From NCBI GenBank assembly GCA_019634415.1, contig JAHQVJ010000140.1:16850-80849 (forward strand): a stretch of 64,000 nucleotides of DNA. Direction: 5' to 3'. The first letter of the stretch is position 1, and every line of letters begins with the position of its first letter. This document shows positions 57,767-64,000 of this stretch, one piece after another. Under the pieces are notes generated by a model, which ran no database searches, was not told where the DNA came from, and saw only the letters and a program-made list of their open reading frames with translations. The stretch comes from Myxococcales bacterium (GTDB taxonomy: Bacteria > Myxococcota_A > UBA796 > GCA-2862545). The translations under genes were made by a program, and so were the position numbers.

Positions 57767-59182
57767 GTGGCCGACCACCGCCGGGCTGTGATCGAGCGTG
57801 AAGACGTGGCGTTGTTCATCAACGCGGCGTCCACGTGCACGGGCCAATCCGAGTTCTACGGAGACGCGGCGACTCAGCGGGTGTCGCTGTCGTTCCTGCA
57901 CGACTACGTCTTCGGGAACTACCGTCGGCTCTATGCCTTGTGCCTGGCGGCGGGGGTCAACCACTACAACCAGGCCACCATCGTGGCGAGGCTTCTCTCC
58001 GCCGGAGCGCCCACAGCGCCCGCCGAGCGAGTGGAGGAGGGCGCGCTCATCGCCGGAGCGCTGTCTTCGATGCCGCCGCAGCGGGTGTATCGGCTGTTCG
58101 CGTCGCTGCGGCGTGCTCGGGTCAACAACCGGCGGACTCGGGCTGTGGTGAAGCGCTGGCTGGCCGCTCGCGATCTGCCCTTCGACGCGCTGAAGTACCG
58201 CGGCCACCTGCGGTCGTGTGCGCGTCACGTACACCTGTCGGCGCACGCCGATCTGCACGGCTTCCTGTTCGAGGGGCCCCACAGCCAGCAGACCTGGTCG
58301 GTGCCGTTGCTCGAGTCGTTCCGGCGGGCTCGCTACGAGCAGCGAGCGCTGTACGAGCTGCCCTTCACCGTGGCCGAGGGGCTGGCCGCGGCTCGTGGGA
58401 TCGATCGCGCCACCTTCCTGGAGCGGATCGCCCCCAACCTCACCCGCGGGGAGCGGGCACGGGTCCAGGCCGAGGCGTCGCGGCGAGGCGCCGACGTGGA
58501 CGCGGGGGATCCGTCTCGGTTGCCGCTGACGCGCTTGTGCACCCTGGCGCTCGCCCGTCCGGTCTCGGAGCGCTCCGAGCTGCGGGAGCCGCTGGCGTCG
58601 GCGGCTGCGCGGGCCGCACGGCGGGGTGCCGCAGCGTACGGTCGCGTGCACGCCGTGCTCGATGCGAGCTTCTCCACACGCGCCGGAGCCCAGAAGCGCA
58701 ACCGCACCCTGGCCGTGACCCTGGGCTGCAGCCGGCTGCTGGCCGCCGCGTCGTCGGAGTACCGCGCGCACTGGACCACGGGCGTGGGCGACGACCTGTC
58801 GGTGACCCCCCGCGGCCAGACCGATCTGGCCACTCCGCTCCTCGACGCCTTGCGAGCGAGGCCCGATCTGGTGGTGGTGGTGTCCGACGGCTTCGAGAAC
58901 GACCCCGTGGGGGGAGCCGCCGAGGTCCTGCGGCTGTTTCGCGCTCACGTCGATCCGGAGGGCCAGACGACCGTGGTGCACGTGAACCCCGTCTTCGACG
59001 CCGATCGGTACATGCCCCGGCCGCTGGGGCCTGCCGTGCCCACCGTGGGCATTCGAGACGCGTCGGAGCTACCGCTCAAGCTCGCCTTCGCGCGCTTCGC
59101 CTCCGGTGATCGGCCCGTGGCCGAGCTCGAGGACTGGCTGCTGCAGCGCGCTCGTCCGTGGCTGGAGGCCGCATGCGACTGA
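57767..59182 (+). CDS. TROVE/Ro-like protein with VWA domain
   Basis: 471 residues from GTG 57767 (GGAG 5 bases upstream); a later in-frame GTG cannot be excluded. The N-terminal ~280 residues are an alpha-helical solenoid with LFASLRRARVNNRRTRAVVKRWLAAR and KYRGHLRSCARHVHL (in pieces), the pattern of TROVE/Ro60 proteins that bind Y RNA and misfolded RNA. The VWA domain follows with a good MIDAS: DASFS (Asp299, Ser301, Ser303), then TPLLDAL, and VVSDGFEN (Asp374). It overlaps the next gene by 10 bases. The assignment to TROVE is by pattern and needs a profile search. The 121 bases before it hold no recognisable gene. Confidence 0.75.
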   Translation: MADHRRAVIEREDVALFINAASTCTGQSEFYGDAATQRVSLSFLHDYVFGNYRRLYALCLAAGVNHYNQATIVARLLSAGAPTAPAERVEEGALIAGALSSMPPQRVYRLFASLRRARVNNRRTRAVVKRWLAARDLPFDALKYRGHLRSCARHVHLSAHADLHGFLFEGPHSQQTWSVPLLESFRRARYEQRALYELPFTVAEGLAAARGIDRATFLERIAPNLTRGERARVQAEASRRGADVDAGDPSRLPLTRLCTLALARPVSERSELREPLASAAARAARRGAAAYGRVHAVLDASFSTRAGAQKRNRTLAVTLGCSRLLAAASSEYRAHWTTGVGDDLSVTPRGQTDLATPLLDALRARPDLVVVVSDGFENDPVGGAAEVLRLFRAHVDPEGQTTVVHVNPVFDADRYMPRPLGPAVPTVGIRDASELPLKLAFARFASGDRPVAELEDWLLQRARPWLEAACD

Positions 59183-60285
59183 CCCTGTCGGGACTCGAGG
59201 CTCGGCCGGCTCAGGTCTTCGGTGCGGTGCGGTGGGTGCCGCTGGTGCGCGCCGAGCCCCTCGCGGATCTCCGCATGGCGCTGCGCAGCTACGAGGCCAG
59301 CCTGGCGGTGGCGAGTGTGTCGAAGCGCGTGCACTACACCTCCTACGTGCCCCATGGGCTGGTGATGCGCTGGTCGACGGACGAGGCTGCGGAGGTGCCG
59401 GCCGAGACGCGCATCGGTCGCAAGGAGGTGCAGCAGCATGGCCCCGTGGTGCTGCTGAAGCGGATGGTCCGTCGCGAAGCTCCGGATCAGCTGCGCATGC
59501 TTCCCCTGCACTTCGCGATGGAGGGCTTCCTCGCGCTGCACTTCGGGGGACCCGAGGTGGCCTGGGACTGCTACTCCCGCCGGGTGCTGAGCTGGGGGCT
59601 GTCTCCCCGCTCGGAGCGGTCGTGGCAGGGTCGGCAGGCGCCAGGGCTCGCGGAGGCCGCGCGCCTGTTCGAGGTCCACCAGGGCCAGTGCGGCGTGATG
59701 CTGTTCGTCGGCGATCACCTCATGTCCGTCACCGTCGTGAGCCATCCCGACGACTACTTCGCGCTGCACCAGGCACTGGTGGACGACTTCTACGGAGATC
59801 TGCTCCTGCGCTACGGCTGGGAGCACCGCACCGTGCATCCCGTCGGCGTGCAGCTCCGGGGCACCACCCTCGACGAGATCGCGGGGTCACTACAGCAGCA
59901 GCGCGCCGCCTGGCAGGACTTCGCCACCGAGATGGCGGGTGGGTTGTTCGGACGCGAGGTGGTGGCCGAGGTGGTCCGCAAGGTAGGACGCTATCGCCTC
60001 GTGCGCTTCGCGACGGGCTTCGACGAGACCCAGGTGCCTCGGGACGGGGAGCACCTCGCCGAGGCGTTGGTGGACGACGACGACCGCATCGCCTACCTCA
60101 AGACCTATCGACTCGACCGCAGCCAGGTGCGGCGCGCGAAGATCCTCACGGAGCTGGCGGCTCACGACTGGAGCCTGAAGCAGCTGGCCGACCACGAAGG
60201 CCATGGCATCGTTCGCCGCATCGAGGTGGATCTGGAGCGAGCCGGGCTCGGCTGGATCCTCGCCGACCATCGCCGCCGGAGGTAA
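59173..60285 (+). CDS. ARPP-like protein with C-terminal HTH-like helix pair
   Basis: 370 residues from ATG 59173. The start MRLTLSGLEARPAQVFGAVRWVPLVR and later HYTSYVPHGLVMRW (in pieces) resemble the ARPP-1/ARPP-2 proteins that were described as operon partners of RNA-repair and VWA/TROVE systems. The middle is a soluble alpha/beta domain (LPLHFAMEGFLALHFGGPEVAWD, QGQCGVMLFVGDHLMSVTVVSHPDDYF in pieces). The last ~50 residues (AKILTELAAHDWSLKQLADHEGHGIVRRIEVDLE in pieces) look like a Fis-type helix-turn-helix, suggesting DNA or RNA contact. The ARPP name is from memory and uncertain. Coupling to the VWA gene implies a shared complex. Confidence 0.65.
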   Translation: MRLTLSGLEARPAQVFGAVRWVPLVRAEPLADLRMALRSYEASLAVASVSKRVHYTSYVPHGLVMRWSTDEAAEVPAETRIGRKEVQQHGPVVLLKRMVRREAPDQLRMLPLHFAMEGFLALHFGGPEVAWDCYSRRVLSWGLSPRSERSWQGRQAPGLAEAARLFEVHQGQCGVMLFVGDHLMSVTVVSHPDDYFALHQALVDDFYGDLLLRYGWEHRTVHPVGVQLRGTTLDEIAGSLQQQRAAWQDFATEMAGGLFGREVVAEVVRKVGRYRLVRFATGFDETQVPRDGEHLAEALVDDDDRIAYLKTYRLDRSQVRRAKILTELAAHDWSLKQLADHEGHGIVRRIEVDLERAGLGWILADHRRRR

Positions 60286-60331
60286 CCCCGGATCGGGTGC
60301 GGGCGTATGCACGGATCCACCAGGAGAGATC

Positions 60332-61069
60332 ATGACGCCTTGGTTGTTCCTGGGGCTGGCCCACGCTTCGTGTGGCCCGTCCGGATGCGCCCCGCCGAAG
60401 GTAGGAGTCGTACAGATGCCGTCCACCGCCACTGCCCCCGTCCCCGAGATCGATCGTGCCCGGAGCTCGAACGTCCGGATCGCGACGTTCGCGCTTGGTT
60501 GATTCTGGGGCCCAGACGCCCGGTTCGGGCGTCATCAAGGAGTGCTGTGGACGCGGGTGGGCTACACCGGCGGCACCACCGAGGACCCCACCTACGCCGA
60601 CATCGGTGACCATGCCGAGGCCATCGAGATCGCCTACGATCCCACCGAGATCACCTACGAGCAGCTCATCCTGGAGTTCTGGAGCGCGCATCGGCCTGAT
60701 GCCGAGCCGTGGTCCACGCAGTATCGGTCCGCCGTCTTCGTGCACGACGAGGAGCAGCGCGAGGTGGCCGAGCGCACCAAGCGGATGATGGCCCGCAAGC
60801 TGGGGCGTCCCGTGCACACCGCCGTCGAGACCGCCGCTGTGTTCACCCAGGCCGAGGACTACCACCAGAAGTATCGACTGCGGCACCAGCCCGACGTGTT
60901 CGCGGAGCTGGTGGCGGCGTACCCGATGGTCGACGATCTGGTGCGGTCGACCGCGGCTGCGCGGCTGAACGCGTGGGTGTCGGGGTGGGGGTCACAGGCA
61001 GATCGGCAGCGCGATCTCCCGCGCACCGGGCTGTCCGACACAGCCCAGCGCTCGGTGGCGCGTCGCTAG
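60332..61069 (+). CDS. msrA: Selenocysteine-containing peptide methionine sulfoxide reductase A
   Basis: I read one gene of 245 codons from ATG 60332 (AGGAG 5 bases upstream) through an in-frame TGA at 60500-60502. The frame continues without a break. The text around the TGA is RIATFALG-(UGA)-FWGPDARFG, so UGA replaces the catalytic Cys of the MsrA hallmark GCFWG. Downstream residues are intact: VGYTGGTTEDPTYAD, HAEAIEIAYDPTEITYEQLILEFW (in pieces), STQYRSAVFVHDEEQ. A perfect hairpin 12 bases past the UGA supports recoding as selenocysteine (residue 57). No cysteine follows, so there is no resolving Cys. The N-terminus (MTPWLFLGLAHASCGPSGC) suggests export. Alternative: a nonsense mutation in a dying gene, which the intact downstream motifs and the hairpin argue against. 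Confidence 0.85.
60503..60533 (+). promoter_or_regulatory. Candidate bacterial SECIS element of msrA
   Basis: Directly after the UGA come 12 bases, then a perfect stem-loop: GACGCCCG (60515-60522), loop GTT (60523-60525), CGGGCGTC (60526-60533). Eight consecutive pairs with a small GU-containing apical loop about 20 bases after the UGA is the shape bound by SelB in bacterial selenoprotein mRNAs. The hairpin is coding, encoding DARFGRH. A selC tRNA, selA, selB and selD must exist elsewhere in the genome. Confidence 0.75.
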
Positions 61070-62317
61070 CTACTTGGCCGCGAGCTCGTCGCTACGATCC
61101 GCCTGCTGGTTCGGGCGGACCAGCCAGCGGGACAGGGAGATGGCCACCAGCCCCACGCCCCCCGACAGCAGCGCGCCCATCTTGGCTTGACCTTGGAGGG
61201 CGCCGGGGGGGAAGGCGGCGTCCGAGACGAACAGGGCCACGGTGAGGCCGAGGGCGGCGATGAAGCCAGCCATGATCAGATCGCGGTGAGCCATGCCCGC
61301 GGGGAGGGGGAAGCCCATCCGCTCGGCGAGCCATCCGGCCGCCGTGATGCCCACCGTCTTGCCCACCACGAGCGAGCCCAGGATCAGCACGGTCATCGCG
61401 CCCACACCCTGCACGCTCACACCCGCGTTGGCGAAGGCGAAGAAGAACAGCCCGAGGTCCACGATGGGCTTCACCTGGTGCTCGAACAGGTGAAGGGGGG
61501 AGTGGTCGTGGTGCCCGTGGGACTGGTCGGCCTCGTCCTCCACCACGAACAGTCCGGTGTCTCGGGCCGGGCCGGGGATGAAGGGGACGATGGCCACCAG
61601 CGCCAGTGCGGGGTGCAGGTGGGCGGTGATCAGGCCGTACCACGCGAGGGGACCGCCGATGGCGACGTAGGGCAGCCATCGGTTCACCCCCATCCGGCGC
61701 AGGCCGAAGGCGGTGGCCATGCCCACGCCGACCCACATCAGCTGTCCAGGCTCCACGGGGTGGGCGGGGTCGCCGTAGAACAGAGCGATGATCCCGAGTC
61801 CCACAGCATCATCGGCGATGGCGAGGAGGAGGAGGTAGTCGATGGCGGGGTGCCCTCGCCCGAAGCAGGCACGCGCCACCACCCAGGCCAGCGCGATGTC
61901 GGTGGCGGTGGGGATCCCCCAGCCTCGGCCCGCGCCCTCGCCGATGGCGTCGTCGCCACCGAGGAGTAGGTAGCCGACGTAGAAGGCGGCGATCGGTCCG
62001 AGCACGCCCCCAGCGGTGGCCAGCAGGGGGTTCATGGCCTTGCGGATCGGATTGAGGCTGCCACCCGGCAGGCACGACTCGGTGATCTCCTTGGCTGCCA
62101 CGCCAAAGAACAACACCATGAACAGGTCGTTGACCAAGAAGTGCAGGGTGATGGAGTGCCCCAGCAGCTTGGCGTCGCCGAAGGGGTGCCAGTGCACCAC
62201 GTCGTGGTAGGCGTGGGGGAAGAGGTTCGCCGCCAGGACGGCGACGACCACCCCCAGGATGAGTGGAACCGAGAACTCCGAGAGGAAGTTCGTCGTACGT
62301 CGCAGCACAGCCACCAT
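61070..62317 (-). CDS. nhaA: Na+/H+ antiporter NhaA
   Basis: 415 residues from ATG 62317 (GAGGTG upstream; an earlier ATG at 62380 has no good site). About twelve membrane helices. The NhaA ion site is clear: ATDIALAWVVARACFG followed by LLLLAIADDAVGLGIIALFYGDP with the adjacent Asp pair, and GKTVGI for the conserved lysine. Family features AKEITESCLPGGSL and MNPLLATAGGVLGP are present. A His/Asp-rich loop (ADQSHGHHDHSPLH) is an insertion that might sense metal or pH. NhaA exchanges two protons for one sodium. It ends back to back with msrA, with no bases between the stop codons. Confidence 0.96.
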   Translation of the reverse strand: MVAVLRRTTNFLSEFSVPLILGVVVAVLAANLFPHAYHDVVHWHPFGDAKLLGHSITLHFLVNDLFMVLFFGVAAKEITESCLPGGSLNPIRKAMNPLLATAGGVLGPIAAFYVGYLLLGGDDAIGEGAGRGWGIPTATDIALAWVVARACFGRGHPAIDYLLLLAIADDAVGLGIIALFYGDPAHPVEPGQLMWVGVGMATAFGLRRMGVNRWLPYVAIGGPLAWYGLITAHLHPALALVAIVPFIPGPARDTGLFVVEDEADQSHGHHDHSPLHLFEHQVKPIVDLGLFFFAFANAGVSVQGVGAMTVLILGSLVVGKTVGITAAGWLAERMGFPLPAGMAHRDLIMAGFIAALGLTVALFVSDAAFPPGALQGQAKMGALLSGGVGLVAISLSRWLVRPNQQADRSDELAAK

Positions 62318-62425
62318 GGTCACCTCGACATTTCCGTCGGATCGCGAGGCAGCGCGATGAAGGGTGACGGAGTGGACCATGGGGGGCTCGCGCGCGACGA
62401 CGATGTCATCGCGCGCGAGGGGCAG

Positions 62426-63235
62426 CTACTCGGGGGTCTCGGTACCCTCGGCGCCCTCGGTCATCTCGTCGGCGCCCTCGGTCATCTCCTCGGTGCCCTC
62501 CTCGGGCATCTCCGCCTCGGCCATCTTCTCGTCGGCCATCTCCTCGGCCGGAGCTGACTCGTCCTGCGGTCCGCAGGCTGCGGCGTGTGCGTAGACCGTG
62601 GCTGCCATCTCGCCCCACTTCGGCTTCTCGGGCTTCTCCACGTCTGGGCAGTCGGCGAACAGCGTGTCCCACAGGTTGTCGTACTTGCCCTTCTTGACGA
62701 GCATCGTCTGCTCCTCGCCGGCCTTGCGGACCAGGTAGGACTTCAACACTCCGCCCGTGACGGCCACGCCGCCCACCGCTACGCCTCCCGTCTCGCGTCC
62801 CGCCGGATCGGGGAACACCTCGATGGTGGTGGAGAAGTGGGGGTTGAGGATCTGGAGCAGCGCTGGCTTGCCGTTGGGAAGCGTGCCAGGCAGGTACACC
62901 ACGTACTCGCGGTCCCAAGACGCCCCGATGTTCGACTTGGCGATGGAGGAGATCGAGCCCATGCGGGCGCCGGCGCTCGCGGCCTTGGCCAGGCCGCCTG
63001 GGGTGAGCTGCAGCTCCTGCAGGTCACCGGGAGCCAGCTTCACCTTGGTGCCGTCTGCCTTCTTGAGCTTGAGCTTCTTGATGTTGCCCATGCCCTTCAT
63101 CTTGGCGTTGGGCTTTCCCTCGATGGTGCTGCCGTCGGTGAGGATCGCGGTGGCCGTCGGACCGGTGGGAGCGGTCAGGGGGTCCATGAACTGCTGGGCC
63201 TGTGCGGGTGCAAGGAGGAACAACGAAACGATCAT
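62426..63235 (-). CDS. Secreted protein with acidic repeat tail
   Basis: 269 residues. A signal peptide (MIVSLFLLAPAQAQ) precedes a small beta domain (ATAILTDGSTIEGKPNAKMKGMGNIKKLKLKKADGTKVKL in pieces), then GSISSIAKSNIGASWDREYVVYLPGTLP and ILNPHFSTTIEVFPDPAGRETGGVAVGG (in pieces). The C-terminal ~60 residues are a near-repeat of Glu, Met, Ala, Thr (EEMADEKMAEAEMPEEG, EEMTEGADEMTEGAEG). No catalytic motif is recognised. Two conserved-looking cysteines (FADCPDVEK, HAAACGPQ) may pair. The gene lies 108 bases upstream of nhaA on the same strand. Confidence 0.75.
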   Translation of the reverse strand: MIVSLFLLAPAQAQQFMDPLTAPTGPTATAILTDGSTIEGKPNAKMKGMGNIKKLKLKKADGTKVKLAPGDLQELQLTPGGLAKAASAGARMGSISSIAKSNIGASWDREYVVYLPGTLPNGKPALLQILNPHFSTTIEVFPDPAGRETGGVAVGGVAVTGGVLKSYLVRKAGEEQTMLVKKGKYDNLWDTLFADCPDVEKPEKPKWGEMAATVYAHAAACGPQDESAPAEEMADEKMAEAEMPEEGTEEMTEGADEMTEGAEGTETPE

Positions 63236-63332
63236 CTGAATCCCCTGTGTGAAAGGTGAGGCACTCTACGATTCGCGGGCGGCTTCGCCTACGGGCGATC
63301 GTTACGAACGCTGCCCAGTCGAAGGGGGAACG

Positions 63333-63860
63333 ATGGTGGCGTGGATGGTGGCTGGGATGGCGATGGCGCAGCAGCCGGTGCTCGATCCGGGGCTCCCTTC
63401 GGAGCGTCGACACATGGCCATCCTGGGGGCCTGGAGCGGGCTGAATCTCGTGGGGGGCACGGTGGGCCTGGTGCTGTCGGACACGCCGAAGGGGCGGTCC
63501 TTCCACGGCACGAACCTGGCCTGGAACACGGTGAATGCGGGCATCGCCCTGGCGGGCGGGCTCGGCGCCCACGCCCGTCGGGATCGCCTCTCCACCCCCG
63601 AGGAGCTACGCAAGCGGCACCGGGGCCTGCGCACGGCGCTGGCCGTGAACATGGGGCTGGACGTGGTCTACGTGGGTACGGGGCTGGCGCTGTGGGCGCT
63701 GGGTGGCCGAGCGAACGGCCTGGAACTGCGCTCGGTGGGGCAAGCGCTGGTGATCCAGGGGGGCTTCCTGATGGCCTTCGACACGGCCTTCCTCGTGAGC
63801 CACCGGGCTCGGACGGGCGAGGTGACGGTGGGGCCCGTGGGCGTGTCGCTGCGGTTCTGA
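63333..63860 (+). CDS. DUF6992-like small membrane protein
   Basis: 175 residues from ATG 63333 (GAAGGGGGAA upstream). A leading hydrophobic segment (WMVAGMAMAQ) looks like a short signal. Conserved-looking helices follow: MAILGAWSGLNLVGGTVGLVLSDTP, GTNLAWNTVNAGIALAGGLGA, VNMGLDVVYVGTGLALWALGG and ALVIQGGFLMAFDTAFLV (in pieces). The GWxxLN...WNxVNxxIA pattern is that of the DUF6992 family as I remember it. No function is known. It diverges from the acidic-tail protein. Confidence 0.7.
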   Translation: MVAWMVAGMAMAQQPVLDPGLPSERRHMAILGAWSGLNLVGGTVGLVLSDTPKGRSFHGTNLAWNTVNAGIALAGGLGAHARRDRLSTPEELRKRHRGLRTALAVNMGLDVVYVGTGLALWALGGRANGLELRSVGQALVIQGGFLMAFDTAFLVSHRARTGEVTVGPVGVSLRF

Positions 63861-63879
63861 GCCGGCTCTAGCAGCATTC

Positions 63880-63905
63880 GGGAAAGCTCGCGAAGCGAGC
63901 TTCCC
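63880..63905 (+). terminator. Hairpin downstream of the last gene
   Basis: AAGCTCGC (63884-63891), loop GAA, GCGAGCTT (63895-63902) form a perfect 8-bp stem, extended by flanking GGG and CCC after a bulged A. It lies 20 bases past the TGA of the membrane protein gene. No T-run follows, so it may be a weak or Rho-assisted terminator, or part of the repeat-rich sequence that continues to the window end. Confidence 0.5.
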
Positions 63906-64000
63906 GGTTGCTGTGGGAGCGAAGCGGCCAGAGAGGGGTCCATCGAAGTCCGAGCGAAATGGAGGAGCGGAGCGGAGGAATGTAGCGAAGGGCTTCGACC
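63906..64000. repeat. Short repeated AGCGAAG-type sequence at window edge
   Basis: The last ~95 bases repeat the words GCGAAG and GGAGCG several times and contain an inverted pair, GGTCCATCGAAGTCC (63938-63952) against GGGCTTCGACC at the end (63990-64000). It looks like intergenic repeat or hairpin sequence rather than coding. No gene is supported and the element runs off the window. Confidence 0.4.

Noticed and set aside
54562..57840. 1092-residue minus-strand open frame opposite the STAND regulator
   Set aside because: The plus strand carries two winged helices, Walker A and B; the minus frame has no motifs and is His/Gln/Arg-rich.
60332..60502. MsrA read as two separate genes, a 56-residue peptide and a truncated MsrA starting at GTG 60542
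   Set aside because: The frame is continuous, UGA sits exactly at the catalytic position, and a truncated MsrA would lack its nucleophile and first strand.
63906..64000. Coding continuation at the right edge
   Set aside because: Frames are short and the sequence is made of repeated GCGAAG/GGAGCG words with an inverted pair, more like intergenic repeat.

Overview
This is a gene-dense, high-G+C window (roughly two thirds G+C by eye) with frequent GTG and a few TTG starts. Both same-strand and convergent neighbours often overlap by a few bases. Several features point to a flagellated member of the deltaproteobacterial/Myxococcota radiation: a MopE-type Asp/Cys-rich repeat lipoprotein, an AgmX/PglI-type lipoprotein, many transmembrane Ser/Thr kinases, Thr/Asp-rich lipoprotein linkers and a proteobacterial-type flagellar cluster. 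The exact taxon cannot be fixed from this sequence. No rRNA, tRNA, CRISPR array or insertion sequence was recognised.

Layout. 0-8 kb: a partial unknown protein, a hybrid-free sensor histidine kinase, a metallophosphoesterase diverging from a glycerophosphodiester phosphodiesterase, and an RNase M5-like toprim protein coupled to a PAS/receiver-like membrane protein. 8-29 kb: a signalling region with four active-looking membrane Ser/Thr kinases and one pseudokinase; four of the five end in the same small extracytoplasmic module with a CX6C pair. Among them lie the giant metal-binding-repeat lipoprotein, an AgmX/PglI lipoprotein, a VWA lipoprotein, a catalytically dead rhomboid, a Kbp-like BON/LysM protein and an ExbD-like domain fused to a beta-barrel. 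29-38 kb: flagellar motor and export genes motA-motB-fliL-fliM-fliN-fliO, then (after two opposite-strand genes for a sulfotransferase-like lipoprotein and RlpA) fliP-fliQ-fliR-flhB. 38-42.6 kb: an FAD disulfide-oxidoreductase-like enzyme, small unknown proteins and a polysaccharide deacetylase.

42.6-48.6 kb: a tightly coupled four-gene minus-strand operon (MoxR AAA+ ATPase, bpX5-like protein, degenerate VWA plus beta-propeller, bpX6-like domain plus beta-propeller). It matches the architecture of MoxR-vWA-beta-propeller ternary conflict systems. 48.6-60.3 kb: a diguanylate cyclase, a sulfotransferase, a class IV aminotransferase and a degenerate SDR, followed by further conflict-type genes: a TIR domain fused to a right-handed beta-helix, a STAND-like regulator with two tandem winged helices, and a TROVE/VWA-like protein coupled to an ARPP-like HTH protein.

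60.3-64 kb: a peptide methionine sulfoxide reductase A whose catalytic cysteine codon is an in-frame TGA, followed at the right distance by a perfect 8-bp hairpin with a GTT loop. This is a very probable selenocysteine MsrA with a bacterial SECIS element, and is the best single discovery in the window. NhaA, a secreted acidic-tailed protein and a small membrane protein follow.
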